A stretch of 64,000 bases of DNA from Mactromeris polynyma (taxonomy: Eukaryota; Mollusca; Bivalvia; Venerida; Mactridae), in contig JASFXZ010000018.1 of assembly GCA_032209605.1 (NCBI GenBank), positions 3,289,904 through 3,353,903 of the forward strand, written 5' to 3'. The notes under the pieces were generated by a model. That model searched no databases. It worked only from the letters and a program-made list of their open reading frames with translations, and had not been told where the DNA came from. Made by a program: the position numbers and the translations under genes. Below are positions 23,277 through 36,489 of the stretch, in pieces (the first letter of the stretch is position 1; every line of letters starts with the position of its first letter).

Positions 23277-24505
23277 GAACTCCTGTACATTGGCTGTTTG
23301 TTTAGGACAATTTGCTGTTGACTGATCACTAGAAAACATGTACGTAAACTTCGACTAATGAAGTGAAAGAAAATCATAAAGCGAACCTCTCCTGACATAC
23401 ATGTCCTACACAATTACCCACCTCTCTGTACAATCAATCACAAAGTGTTCCCGCAACACAGGGCTAGAGCGCTGGTTTTTTTTCTTGAGCAAATTTTGGA
23501 ACCGGTCGGTTTCAGTCTTGGCGGGCAATATTACTGCGCGCAATCGACCCTTATTTAGTGCAGTTTATTCCCATCAATCCCCTATATGCCATTGCTTTAG
23601 GCTACAAATCATTTGTAACTGCACAAGAAGATTTACTATGGCACTGTTATTTTATTTCTTGTTATCACAGTTAAAATTATTTTATTCTTGATATTTAATT
23701 TTAAACAATACATCTCATTATCGACTATTTATTATTCAAATTGAAAGATGAAGACAGTGTGTGCTTCCAAACACACGTCAATCACATGCAAGCAGCAATA
23801 GATGTTTAAAACTGGGCTATACATAAAAAAACAAGGCCACAAATGAAACATAAACTAAACATACAGTGAGGTAAAGTATAAGTGAACAGTCAAAGCATGT
23901 ACTATGATACATAAATCAGTATATTCAGACAAAATCAAACGTAATTTCGGCGTTTCAAACACTGCAAACAGCTTAATCGCTACTAATTATTGTTTCATGA
24001 TCACCCTTCTTAGTTTCGCACACTTTCGTGATCAGAAATGCTATTCTTGTTAAACTAGTTTAGTTCTGTGGAGTATCATCATTACACGCTTCACAAGTCA
24101 ACTACGTGTGTCAGGTGAGCGTGACGTGATTTGATTGCCTGAAGGTGCTTTATGTAACAAGCTCCGCCTTCGATTAAAATTTGTGTATAATTTCGGCCTG
24201 TAAGCGTGACATTATATATACGAACGTGACATAGACAGGATATAAATTTGTGCAATTTTTACGAGACACATTGAGAACTGGGTTCAGTCGCTTATAACCG
24301 CATTTATCATCGAAATTGAGTAGAATAAAACATTCGCCAAAGGTAATTTTTTCGCCAAATTTGGAAAGTCATACATTTAGATGATTTGAGCCAGTGTTAT
24401 TTTTCAATGGGTCAATTGGCGAACGCCAGCGCGATCACTGACAACACATCTTCCTGAATGAGTTACGGAGTTAATAAATCCATGCTCGCAACTCAGAATA
24501 TCCCT
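23277..24505. other. Unannotated stretch
   Basis: No gene supported. The 96-codon frame at 23401-23691 (+) lacks homology cues and splice context. Confidence 0.4.
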
Positions 24506-24672
24506 ATACAGACGAGACGACAGTAAAGAGAGGGCATTCACATGGAGTTGACACGGACCTCCAATACCAAACGGTTTAGGAGGTACACATACAGACGAGA
24601 CAACAGTAAAGAGAGGGCATTCACATGGAGGTGACACGGACCTCCAATACCAAACGGTTTAGGAGGTACACA
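24506..24672. repeat. 83-bp direct duplication
   Basis: The block ATACAGACGAGAC(G/A)ACAG through GGTTTAGGAGGTACAC occurs twice in tandem, at 24506 and 24589, differing at only a few positions. Confidence 0.9.
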
Positions 24673-24897
24673 TAGGAAGCTAGGGTACAAAAAACAAAAC
24701 GGAGAGGAAAATGAACAACACTGCAACAGAGACTGTTTTAATAGATGTCGTACATTTGCATAATTGCACTAACATCCTTACCAGAGCAACAATTTAAGTT
24801 GACCCGTAAATTCGAACAATTTAACCGTCTTGGGACGGTGTTATCATCATTTGAGTTAGGTTTGTCGATAAACATTTTCATATGTAAACAATCAAGT

Positions 24898-25000
24898 AGA
24901 TACATATCGCAGTTATCAACATTTACCATACAGCAAGTTGGTTGTGCGAGATACATATCGCAGTTATCAACATTTACCATACAGCAAGTTGGTTGTGCGA
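24898..25000. repeat. 51-bp direct duplication
   Basis: The segment AGATACATATCGCAGTTATC through GTTGGTTGTGCG is present twice in tandem (24898 and 24949) and is identical by eye. Confidence 0.9.
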
Positions 25001-25073
25001 GACAAAACGTACATAAGGTAGTAATACCCTTTCATATACAAAAATGTATACCGTGTACTTTTGTTAGAAGAGC

Positions 25074-25182
25074 GAATAAGTTGCTACAGGGAACGCCACA
25101 TACACAAGACAATGCATCCCCAAACAGACCTCCGGGAAAACAACAGTCCACAACACATCAGCATTGAGGAGTACAAGGGTGA
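25074..25182 (+). repeat. Dispersed repeat 'TTGCTACAGGGAACGCC', plus copy
   Basis: GTTGCTACAGGGAACGCCAC and GGGAAAACAACAGTCCACA recur in reverse orientation at 28098-28222. The two copies are diverged but colinear over about 110 bp, so this is an interspersed family of unknown class. Confidence 0.6.
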
Positions 25183-25897
25183 ATACGCCAGGGAACAAGG
25201 ATACGAATAACTGCATGCTGACATGTATTGCAGTGTACGATCACTTTATTACGATGTCCGTTATTTTAAAATAATTTGACAGTTTTTCAAGCACCCTGTA
25301 AATTTTGCATATATCACAGGCTTCCATGATGGTCAAGTAGATACACGCCGTTAAATACACATTTCGGCAATGACTACTTTGAATCACAGTATACGAGTAT
25401 ATAGTAGTTTCCGTGTATACACATGAGTATGGAATTGTTTTAGGTCCCTCTTCTCCCTACACTCGACCCGCGGCCCCTAGACCACGACTTAAAGTGTCAC
25501 TTTCATGCCAGCATCCTCTCAGCTTCAATTCCTGACCGAAACGCCGGAAACCACTGTCAACACGAGTTGTGAGATGTTTGTGATAAAACATAATAAGAAT
25601 AAAAAAGGAATAATAAATAAATAAAGGATCAAGTCAAAGCAATTATTGCAGATGTCAGATGAAATACATCTGTGAATACGCAATTTCGTAAATGTTTTTA
25701 TTTACACTGTCACAAAATTAAATTGCAGTTCAGTTGATTTAAAGCAACCTTTTCGTGTGTTTCACACGAATTAAATCACTCGTTGTAAAATCACAGTTTA
25801 CAATTGATACTGAATGTAAATAGGTTTATATTTGATAACAAATTGAGTATATCAAATGATGCAAAAATAACTAAGATTGAATTCAAGTGTTTCCAAG

Positions 25898-28800
25898 ATG
25901 TTTTATATTCTCAAACTGTTGGCTATTTGTGCCGTTATTTGCCACGTAAATGGGGAGATTGTTGTGGACACGAAATACGGCAAAGTTCGAGGTGTACCGA
26001 CTGAGTACGGACCAGCATTTCTTGGTATACCGTACGCACAACCTCCACTACGTGACTTAAGGTGAGCAAACATACTTACTATATGTTATAATCTATCTAT
26101 CTTCTTTGAGGTTTCAGTTTTGTTGTAGTTTGGTTGAAAATCTTTAACCGCTAGCAGTATTGTGATTGCAGACAGATTGGTGCTTGATAAGAAATTCAGA
26201 GTTGAGAACTATGTAATTTCTGTTTTGCAACGTTACAATGTGGACGATTTTATAGCCAGGTTCCGATTAAGCAGACATACATTTTACTTGTAGGTTCGAC
26301 CGTAGGTTGGTGATTTACAATAACATACATTTACTACTCTCTATACCATTCGTTGTAGTTTAATGCGCAAAATATATATAAATGCATGTTTATGTTTCAA
26401 GTGGTGTAACATTACAAAAGGAAGAATGTCAATCTCCTACATGAATAATTTAACGCACATACAACTATATGATGTCGTTTTTATTAAAGTTAAGGTATTT
26501 GTATTAGCTATCTGAATAACAAACAAGTAGTTATGTTTCAAATTCAAATATCTCTTTCAGGAACATGATATGCCTTATACCAATTAGTGATTGCTAAACA
26601 GACAGATTGTGAATGTTCTTGTAATGTTATTATAATCACGAACGTATAAACCAGGGTTAGGGTTATCACTGATGCACAAGATATACCGACTTGTATAGTC
26701 TGCACAAAATAACTAATGGAACAAATGCTGGTAACATGATATAGAAATGCAGTAGTTAATATGATAATGTCACTAAATATACACGGGGTAAGCAAATCCA
26801 CAATTCAGCTATCTGCAGCCCCATGCCTTCAGCGCTAAAGCGCTTTGATCAAACATGGCCCCAAATATGAGTGGTACTGTCACCCGGCATAAAGTCAGTC
26901 CACCATTTTGTTCAACTAGTATGCGATTATTCGGATAAATCAAACCAGATAAACCACACCTGGAGGTAGTTCGGTCAGTTTGATTAACCAGTTTAAGATG
27001 TGTTATAAACAAATACAGAAACTTGTTTTAGTTGAAACCCAGTTGGTTAAAACAAATGAATGGTTTGACAAACCAGTTTTGGATTCAAACCGGTTTGGTA
27101 CAAACAAATTCGCCCTATATAGCTTGTAAAGTTGTATGGACCGTCACGTCGCGACATACCCGTACTTAGTTGCAGCTATTTTTTTCAATGATTCGATAAA
27201 ATTGACAAATGCACCTTAAATAAAATTAAACATAATGAAAATATCTAATACATTTTCTGCACAACGTAATTATTTTGTGCTAGATTTGCTTTATTGTCAA
27301 CATATATTTAAGATATTTAAATTTATTCAATTTTCTATAATAAATAAACAAAACTTTATAATGATAATTTACATTCATGACGGTAAGTAGTTGTGTATCA
27401 TGTACTTTTTCAATTTTGATTTGCAAACAACGACTTTATTAATTAAACTGTTAAAGGTAGATAGTCTTCTTTTTTGTCAGAACACACAAAGAAATAATAT
27501 TGAATAAGACACGTTAATGCCTTCATACAGACAAACTCTCAAACACTGCATCATAAATTTCCCGGAGCCGCGAATCAGATATTTCCTATGCAAGCGCTAA
27601 CTTGGTGTGTACGTCATGATAGACAACTCCTGTATCCTTTTGGGAAATATTTGTACTACAAAAATGACAATGCAGTGTTGTAGAGTACAGCTATATGGAG
27701 GCATTTTCTCATGTTTATGCTTGCAATGAACTAAATATAACCCTTTTCAATATTTAAAACGAAATTTTCATATTGTGACATGTACATTTATAATTGTTGA
27801 AATCTTAAAGAAACCCTTTTCCATATCGCTGTTTTTTTCCCTATGACTTCATTACATTATCACTATATTACGGTATTTCAAATACCTGTTTCAGCTTGAG
27901 CTTAAATGCACTCATGGGACGATATCACGGTCACTGACTTTAATACGTAACCAAAATATAAACGTGAACAGTATGTAAACAAACGACAAATTGCGTGTAT
28001 TGCATCCGTTAAATGTTTCCATAAATTGTCATTAGTTGTTCTTTATGGTGGGCCAGACCATTCCTTCTACCCATATTCCCATACATGATTACCATTGCAC
28101 ATCCTCTGTGTTTACCCTTGCACCTCCCCAGTGCCTGATATTGTGTAGACTGTTGTTTTCCCGGGGATCTGTGAGGGGAAGCATTGTCTTGTGAATGCGG
28201 CGTTCCCTGTAACAACTTAATATCTCTTTAAACATGAATTGTTCAGGTGGGCACCTCCCGTGGAACCGACATCCTGGTCTCCAAACATCTACAATGCCAC
28301 ACAACTACAGCCTGGATGTCCACAACACGGATGTCTTGCCACCAACCCAGCGTTCGTCTGCCCAAAGGAGGTACAGTGCATCACTTGTCATCTAGATTAG
28401 TTATTCGTTATCAATATGTGAGAAATATATATTTTGATAACTAAATAATGATTATACTTTTAATATCATGGTTAAACTGTACAACTATAAACGCATAAAG
28501 CTGGTCTTATATCGGCATAAATCAAGTTTGTAACCAAGACATTTAGATGAATGCATGCATATCATAATTTCACAAAAACTCTCCGAGGAAATACGTAACT
28601 TTGTTAGAAATCATCATGTCATTCAAGCATTGTTTATATTAACTCCGTGAATTGTTATTTTGTTGTTTCAGACCTCGGAGAGTTGTCTTTTCCTGAACGT
28701 GTGGACGCCACCTATGGAGGCCGTACCTGTAGAGTCATATCCTGTCATGGTGTACATCCATGGTGGAAACTTCGTTCACATGAGTGCCAGCAGTCCTTTA

Positions 28801-31800
28801 TTCAAGGGAGATTACTTCGCCAACAAGGGGAAGGTCATCCTGGTGACATTTGATTACAGGCTAGGTATACTGTCTAAACTTCTATAGAAGCATAGATATA
28901 CATAGATATACATAGATATACATAGATATACATAGATATACATAGATATACATAGATATACATAGATATACATAGATATACATAGATATACATGGATATA
29001 CATGGATATACATATCTGTCGAAGCATTGGCCTCAATCCACTGTAAATCTCCCGGGAAATACTCTGTTGGAGGCTCTAGTGTGTGGCACATGTTTCGAGG
29101 TTGTTGCTCTAAACAGACTTAGTCGATAAATAGATAGATAGATTAGATAGATTTATTTCAACATATATTTACAGTTTACATAGCAATATAAATTTAAGAC
29201 TTACATTAGTAAAAAACAATATGCATAAATTAATAAAGCCATGTCAATCAACATTATATGTTTAGACTAACACAAAAAAGAGTTTAAGTAAACACTACCT
29301 TATTTTCATTGTGGACCTCAACATATAAGCTGCCCTCGAGGTAAGAGGGACTTGCGTTATATGTGTTATAAAGACCATGAAGGTCTCTTCCGTCCATATC
29401 AAGGTGAGTGCTAACACTCTCTCCTTTTTTACAACACAAATTATAACATAAATTCTTACTGCATGAACACATAAATACTGTTGTTGTAGAGAGGTTGTAT
29501 CTCAGGAGCGGACCTCTCTGTAGAGGTTGTGTCTCAGGAGGGGACCGCTCTGTAGAGGTTGTATCTCAGCAGGGGACCGCTCTGTAGAGGATGTGTCTCA
29601 GGAGGGGACCGCTCTGTTGAGGTTGTATCTCAGGAGGGGACCGCTCTGTAGAGGTTGTGTCTCAGGAGGGGACCGCTCTGTAGAGGTTGTATCTCAGGAG
29701 GGGACCGCTCTGTAGAGGTTGTATCTCAGGAGCGGACCGCTCTGTAGAGGTTGTATCTCAGGAGGGGACCGCTCTGTAGAGGTTGTATCTCAGGAGGGGA
29801 TCGCTCTGTAGAGGTTGTGTCTCAGGAGGGGACTGCTCTGTAGAGGTTGTGTCTCATGGAGGGGACCACTCTGTAGAGGTTGTATCTCAGGAGCGGACCG
29901 CTCTGTAGAGGTTGTATCTCAGGAGCGGACCGCTCTGTAGAGGTTGTATCTCAGGAGCGGACCTCTCTGTAGAGGTTGTGTCTCAGGAGGAGACCGCTCT
30001 GTAGAGGTTGTGTCTCATGGAGGGGACCACTCTGTAGAGGTTGTGTCTCATGGAGGGGACCACTCTGTAGAGGTTGTATCTCAGGAGCGGACCGCTCTGT
30101 AGAGGTTGTATCTCAGGAGGGGACCGCTCTGTAGAGGTTGTATCTCAGGAGCGGACCTCTCTGTAGAGGTTGTGTCTCAGGAGGAGACCGCTCTGTAGAG
30201 GTTGTGTCTCATGGAGGGGACCACTCTGTAGAGGTTGTATCTCAGGAGGGGACCGCTCTGTACAGGTTGTATCTCAGGAGGCGACCACTCTGAAGAGGTT
30301 GTGTCTCTGGAGGGGACCACTCTGTAGAGGTTGTATCTCAGGAGGGGACCGCTCTGTACAGGTTGTATCTCAGGAGGCGACCACTCTGAAGAGGTTGTGT
30401 CTCTGGAGGGGACCACTCTGTAGAGGTTGTATCTCAGGAGGGGACCGCTCTGTAGAAGTTGTATCTCTGGAGGGGACCGCTCTGTAGAGGTTGTATCTCA
30501 GGAGTGGACCACTATGTAGAGGTTGTGTCTCAGGAGGGGACCTCTCTGTAGAGGTTGTGTCTCAGGAGGGGACCACTATGTAGAGGTTGTATCTCAGGAG
30601 GGGACCGCTCTGTAGAAGTTGTATCTCAGGAGTGGACCACTCTGTAGAGGTTGTATCTCAGAAGGGGACCGCTCTGTACAGGTTGTATCTCAGGAGGCGA
30701 CCACTCTGAAGAGGTTGTATCTCAGGAGGCGACCACTCTGTACAGGTTGTATCTCAGGAGGGGACCGCTCTGTAGAGGTTGTATCTCTGGAGGGGACTAC
30801 TCTGTTGAGGTTGTGTCTCTGGAGGGGACCACTCTGTAGAGGTTGTATCTCAGGAGGCGACCACTCTGAAGAGGTTGTGTCTCTGGAGGGGACCGCTCTG
30901 TTGAGGTTGTGTCTCTGGAGGGGACCGCTCTGTTGAGGTTGTGTCTCTGGAGGGGACCGCTCTGTAGTGGTTGTGTCTCTGGAGGGGACCGCTCTGTTGA
31001 GGTTGTGTCTCTGGAGGGGACCGCTCTGTTGAGGTTGTGTCTCTGGAGGGGACCTCTCTGTAGAGGTTGTATCTCAGGAGGGGACCGCTCTGTAGAGGTT
31101 GTGTCTCTGGAGGGGACTACTCTGTTGAGGTTGTGTCTCTGGTGGGGACCACTCTGTAGAAGGTTGTGTCTCTGGAGGGGACCACTCTGTTGAGGTTGTG
31201 TCTCTGGAGGGGACCACTCTGTAGATGTTGTGTCTCTGGAGGGGACCACTCTGTAGTGGTTTTGTCTCTGGAGGGGACCACTCTGTAGAGCTTGTGTCTC
31301 TGGAGGGGACCGCTCTGTAGAGGTTGCATTATAATTGTTCATATTTTACATGGACTGTATCGTGCAAACATTTCACTTCATTTTCAATTACTGCTGACAT
31401 TATTCAGACTGAAACTGAATTAACTGACGGCTAATTAAGTTAGACAATAATTGCTTAAGCGTCGTATATAGGTATGTGGCATTTTTCATGTAAGTGCTGA
31501 CCTTATATAATGTTTGAAATTATAATTAGTGTTCGAACGTATAATCACCTACTCAGTTTATGTGCAGTATGTTTTGTTAAGAGGACTGTTTGTTGTCATA
31601 CGTTGATTGTGCGTTACGCCGTAAGCGCTTCACAGACAGCTTACACTTATCATATTCAGACAACAAGTTATACCATTATACCATTAGTTTGATCATCTTA
31701 TTTTAATGGACTTTAAGAGCGGCTGTAGAGTCAGATAAATACGTGTTCACTTCACTTAAGTCATCCAGAAGCAAATCGCAATTAAAACATTTTAAGACAC

Positions 31801-34800
31801 TTGAATAAAACATTTTCTTAATCATGTATTACATTAAAGGATTAAATAATGAATGAATACACAGAACAGTTAAACAAATACGACATTGAAGCTCACATCG
31901 ACGAGGAAAGATATACAGTAAACCAGTCCAGAGAAACGCCCTTCAGGAGACGTAGATGTTGGAGGTTGTGGAGATGTTGTTGTTTTTAGAGAGGTCACTG
32001 TGATAATAAATTATCTCTATCAGACAATTAACAATGTTGTTGTTGTGATGTTGTTGTTTTTAGAGAGGTCACTGTGATAGTAAATTATCTCTATCAGACA
32101 ATTAACAATGTTGTTGTTGTGATGTTGTTGTTTTTAGAGAGGTCACTGTGATAGTAAATTATCTCTACCAGACAATTGACTCTGTTGTTGTTGTGATGTT
32201 GTTGTTTTTAGAGAGGTCACTGTGATAGTAAATTATCTCTACCAGACAATTGACACTGTTGTTGTTGAGATGTTGTTGTTTTTAGAGAGGTCACTGTGAT
32301 AGTAAATTATCTCTACCAGACAATTGACACTGCTGTTGTTGAGATGTTGTTGTTTTTAGAGAGGTCACTGTGATAGTAAATAATATCTACCAGACAATTG
32401 ACACTGTTGTTGTTGAGATGTTGTTGTTTTTAGACAGGCCACTGTGATAGTAAATAATCTCTACCAGACAATTGACTCTGTTGTTGTTGAGATGTTGTTG
32501 TTTTTAGAGAGGTCACTGGGATAGTAAATTATCTCTATCAGACAATTGACTCTGTTGTTGTTGTGATGTTGTTGTTTTTAGAGATGTCACTGTGATAGTA
32601 AATTATCTCTACCCGACAATTGACACTGTTGTTGTTGAGATGTTGTTGTTTTTAGAGAGGTCACTGTGATAGTAAATTATCTCTACCCGACAATTGACAC
32701 TGTTGTTGTTGAGATGTTGTTGTTTTTAGAGATGTCACTGTGATAGTAAATTATCTCTACCCGACAATTGACACTGTTGTTGTTGAGATGTTGTTGTTTT
32801 TGGACAGGTCACTGCGATAGTAAAAAATCTCTTCCAGACAATTGACACTGTTGTTGTTGAGATGTTGTTGTTTTTAGACAGGTCACTGCGATAGTAAGAA
32901 ATCTCTTCCAGACAATTGACACTGTTGTTGTTGAGGTGTTGTTGTTTAGATGTTGTTGCACAAGAGATGGCCACTCTAGAGAGTTTGCATTGTAAAGAAA
33001 AAATAAAACAACGCTTTCTCTACGATTTATAAATGATGATAAAGGTTTTCACCACAGGAGATTGTCTTGAGTTATCTCCCTTTCTCTATCCCTTCTGTAG
33101 TATGAAAAGTGTACGCATTATCATCTATCTACAGAAACCATAGAAAATTCGACCTTATACATGCTTTTTGTCGTCTACTTTTGTACATGCAAATCGGCGA
33201 GGCTTGTGATATGTGTACAATGTGTAGGTGTCGTTTGAAATATAAATTATTTATTCTCTGAATTCGCTGCATTTCATGGATATATTTTGATGTTTGAAGC
33301 GCGATTTCAGCCATGGAAAGAGGACATATGTAAAAAAGGCTAGCCTCCCTTTATTCAGTATATTGTTTACTATACAAGGTATACAGGAAGGGATATAATT
33401 CATGACAATATGCTGCAGTCTTGACATTCACTCTATATTCTGCAGGTGCGTTAGGATTTCTCTACACGGGACCACAAGCCGGGGACGCTGCAGGGAATTA
33501 TGGGATACGGGACCAGTTACTGGCCATGCAATGGGTACAACAGAACATCAAATATTTCGGAGGGGATCCTGAGAGAGTATGTACATTGTTGATTAGAATA
33601 CCTCACCATGAAGGCGTTAACATATATACACATCTTGCTGTTCCATAGTGGACCTTAGTGGCTAAATTAAAGATGGTTCAATGTGACTCTACGAAGAGGA
33701 ACATTATAAAGTTATTATGATCGTTTAGATTGAAGAATGATTTATGCGGACTATGTAAAGTTTTATTGTTTGCAGAATCAGAAAAAAAATCTGATATATA
33801 CACATCGACGAAAGTGTTCGATAAATTCCGAATAAATCCTTTGTGTTCTAGACAGAAAAACAATCTAAACATACTATCATACAAAATAAGATAATTTAAG
33901 CAAACACATATCACCTGTTAAAGTGACAGAGCAGTAAATCAATCTACTATTTCCGTGATTGTCTGCTGCTTACATATACACAAGTATCGCATACCATTGT
34001 CTGCTGCTTACATATACACAAGTATCGCATACCATTGTCTGCTGCTTACATATACACAAGTATCGCATACCATTGTCTGCTGCTTACATATACACAAGTA
34101 TCGCATACCATTGTATTCTGCGTATTATAATGTCGCATAGGTAATCTAAGTGAACATTAGTTTTCACATAGATAATACTTGCTAAGAAAAAGCATATGTT
34201 AACGTATCTTCAGTCTTCGGTTGTATATCAACTGTTTTTCATCAGTAAACGGTTCAAGTCAGCACTCCTTATTTCCTAACAAGGATGTTAGTAGATTCTC
34301 TTCAAGTGGTACTTTATTACAATATACAAAATGCAAATTGATCCAATACTTTAACCGCTTGATTTGTAATCGTTTGATTTCCATATAAGGATAAATGCGC
34401 TACCTCCTGCTTTCGGTAACATTATTCTCTTGTATTTTCAGGTGACTTTATTCGGACAAAGTGCTGGTGCCCAGTCTGTGGCCATACATCTAATGTCACA
34501 GTCTACATCGAGTTTGTTCAGAAACGTTATCATTGAAAGCTCTCCGTTTGATATTCCATTTAAATCTCCAGTTGAAGCAATCTACCTTGCCAGTACCCTA
34601 AGGAACCTATTGAACTGCACCGGGGCAGATTATATGTCGTGTTTGAGGTAAATGTCTTATCTTATACAGTAAAACCTCACCTAACGACCACCTCAATATT
34701 GAGACCACATCAAAATTAAAACCACAATGTTCAAGTCCACTTTCATGGTTTTGCTCGTTATTCAACCTCAATATTAAGACCACCTCATTAAGAAGAAGTG

Positions 34801-36118
34801 TTTTTTTAAGGGTTCCAATGGTGGTCTTATTATTGATGTGTTACTGTATTTTCATGGTACGGTCTTCATATTTTCTTCCATAATGAAACTCGATAATCAG
34901 TCCATCTTGCATCTGTGACCAAAATTCTTCAGAATCAAGGGTGGACTAAATTTTGAGTTTTCATTTTGTTTTCGTGTAACTCCAGAAGTATACATAGTAA
35001 AATGAAAATAGTCATTAAAATTGAATGGAGTATAAACATGAATTGATTAAAGACAACTAGTTTTGTAGAATGTAATTATCCGACCATGTTAAGACTAAAA
35101 CTTCATGAGTATAGGAGTCAAGAAATTCTCTAATAAAAAAATACAATGTTGATGACAATAATACAGCGTGGATGTATATACCAAATTGACAATGCAATTA
35201 AATATTTATTTATCCAGTTATAGTCGTTAATGATTTAATAATAAACATAAGTCATGATTGTTTTGCTTATATATCAAATGTTGGTAAACATCGTGTTTTT
35301 AATAAAATTTAATGATGAAATATGTTCTCACAAACAGGTCAAAGTCAGCAGACGATATCGCACAGGCGCAATTAGAATCTAGAGTCAAGCCAACCTCTCT
35401 CAAGATTTTGGAATTTTTCGAACCTCTCGGTCCACTTGTCGATGGTAAGATTGTTCCACACGAGCCCGTTGATGCCATTCAAAACAATCGTATAAGAAAC
35501 GTACCTACAATGATTGGAACTGTTTCAGAAGAGGCGAGAATATTTGTGTATGAAGCGTGGGGAAAACCGCTCACTGCGGTGGAATACATTGCCGTTCTTT
35601 TCGCTACATATCCGTCACATCTCGGTGAAATGCTACAAAAATATCCCACTGCTACATCCGGCGATAATAGAGATATCTTGACCAAACTTGGTACCGATTT
35701 CATATTCACATGTGCTACACGAAATATGAGTCGAAATTTCGTGAAAAACGGTCAAGATGGTGTATATAAATATGTATTTTCTAAGTCCTTTTCGTTCAAT
35801 GGGTGGGGTAACTTTTCTTACTGTGAAGGTCATGTTTGTCATGGTGAGGAAATCGCTTACGTGTTTCACAGCGCGGACCAATCAGGGTTTAGCTTCAAAC
35901 CCGACGAAAACATTCTTTCCGACCAAATGATCGTATTCTGGAGCAACTTCGCGTGGACGTCTGACCCGAACAAAGGACCTAATCCAGTGAAATTACAATG
36001 GCCCAAGTATGATTCTATGTCGAAAAATATGAACTTTCTTACTCCGAATGATGTAATTGTTGATAGTTATAATTCTGATCTTTGTGATTTCTGGGATACG
36101 ATTGGTTACAAAGCTTAA
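25898..36118 (+). CDS. Secreted type-B carboxylesterase / cholinesterase-like protein, complete, six exons
   Basis: An alpha/beta-hydrolase that would cleave carboxylic esters. Exons 25898-26061, 28247-28370, 28672-28864, 33446-33576, 34442-34647 and 35338-36118 join in phase to exactly 533 codons (532 residues), the usual family size. The ATG at 25898 opens a signal peptide ([19 protein letters not shown]). The family signature ESCLFLNVW starts near residue 99, the oxyanion-hole HGGN near 126, and the nucleophile is Ser211 in FGQSAGA. Glu338 (VSEEARIF) and His441 (GHVCHGEE) complete the triad. Several N-glycosylation sequons are visible, and there is no C-terminal membrane or GPI-like tail. 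All introns are GT..AG. Intron 3 (4.6 kb) is mostly minisatellite. Whether it is a true acetylcholinesterase cannot be decided from motifs, so I call it cholinesterase-like. Confidence 0.93.
28098..28222 (-). repeat. Dispersed repeat 'TTGCTACAGGGAACGCC', minus copy
   Basis: Reverse-oriented copy of the 25074 repeat, inside carboxylesterase intron 1. It ends only about 25 bp before the exon 2 acceptor, so it contributes to the region where a branch point would lie. Confidence 0.6.
28886..29012. repeat. 10-bp microsatellite/minisatellite (CATAGATATA)n
   Basis: About 12 perfect or near-perfect CATAGATATA units begin roughly 20 bp after the exon 3 donor of the carboxylesterase gene. Confidence 0.93.
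29122..29480 (-). mobile_element. 3' end of a non-LTR retrotransposon, minus orientation
   Basis: On the minus strand the segment ends GTTGAAATAAATCTATCTAATC followed by more CTAT units, the microsatellite-type tail typical of several LINE clades. About 350 bp of AT-rich 3' sequence precede it. No reverse-transcriptase motif is present, so it is strongly 5'-truncated. It abuts the 32-bp array in carboxylesterase intron 3. Confidence 0.5.
29490..31326. repeat. 32-bp minisatellite in carboxylesterase intron 3, about 57 copies
   Basis: Units GTAGAGGTTGTGTCTCAGGA + GGGGACCGCTCT repeat every 32 bp with occasional 33-bp units. Variants (ATCTCAGGAGC, TCTCTGGAGG, TACAGG, TTGAGG) are grouped along the array: CAGGAG types dominate early and CTGGAGG types late. 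Open frames here are artefacts. Confidence 0.95.
31965..32955. repeat. 74-bp minisatellite in carboxylesterase intron 3, about 13 copies
   Basis: Units contain GATGTTGTTGTTTTTAGAGA, GGTCACTGTGATAGTAAATT and ATCTCTACCAGACAATTGACA plus GTTGTTGTT, with a period of about 74 bp and moderate divergence. Confidence 0.92.
33056..33405. mobile_element. Fold-back element 'ACAGGAGATTGTC', long copy
   Basis: The left arm CACAGGAGATTGTCTTGAG + TTATCTCCC is mirrored at the right end by GGGATATAATTCATGACAAT + ATGCTG. The same termini delimit the shorter copy at 38201-38331. It lies in carboxylesterase intron 3, ending about 40 bp before exon 4. Confidence 0.55.
33958..34112. repeat. 38-bp tandem repeat, 4 copies
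   Basis: CATTGTCTGCTGCTTACATA + TACACAAGTATCGCATAC is repeated four times without visible differences, within carboxylesterase intron 4. Confidence 0.95.
34669..34851. mobile_element. Pogo/Tigger-type MITE, copy 2, complete ends
   Basis: The ends read TA-CAGTAAAACCTCACCTAACG and, at the right, TGATGTGTTACTG-TA. CAGTAAAACCTC-type termini with TA duplications are typical of pogo-like elements. Internal ACCACCTCAATATT blocks form further inverted pairs. It sits about 20 bp downstream of the exon 5 donor of the carboxylesterase gene. Confidence 0.7.
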
Positions 36119-36442
36119 TGTAAGCAACATATTGTTGTAATAAGTTATAGCCTGAATTTCAACTGCAAACATTCAATTGTTTATGTAATATATATATGTA
36201 TGACTATGAATACTAGTGTGTGTATTTTAGTGTAAAAACTCAAGATGTGACAAACATTGCTTTGTATTGACCACACGCTTTTATAGTCTACATGTTATTA
36301 TGTAACATACTTATAAACGAATTAAAATTAATGAGCAACAATAACAATATCATTCTTGACGTATGGTGTCCAAGGCAACATTGAAACAATTCTCTCACAG
36401 TACTGTACAATGTGTGACATGCGTTGACAGCATTACTTAACA

Positions 36443-36489
36443 AATAAATACAGAATTTATTTCTGCGTTGTTTGAGTTTACACAATAAA
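36443..36489 (+). terminator. Candidate polyadenylation signals of the carboxylesterase gene
   Basis: AATAAA occurs at 36443-36448 and again at 36484-36489, about 325 and 365 bp after the stop codon. Either could define the 3' end. Confidence 0.4.

Noticed and set aside
21639..23413. Frames of 525-568 codons on both strands
   Set aside because: All are readings of the 45-bp repeat, equally open in five frames, so openness has no coding meaning.
29527..31342. Many Arg/Gly/Cys frames of 60-180 codons
   Set aside because: Products of the 32-bp array inside a spliced intron of the esterase gene.
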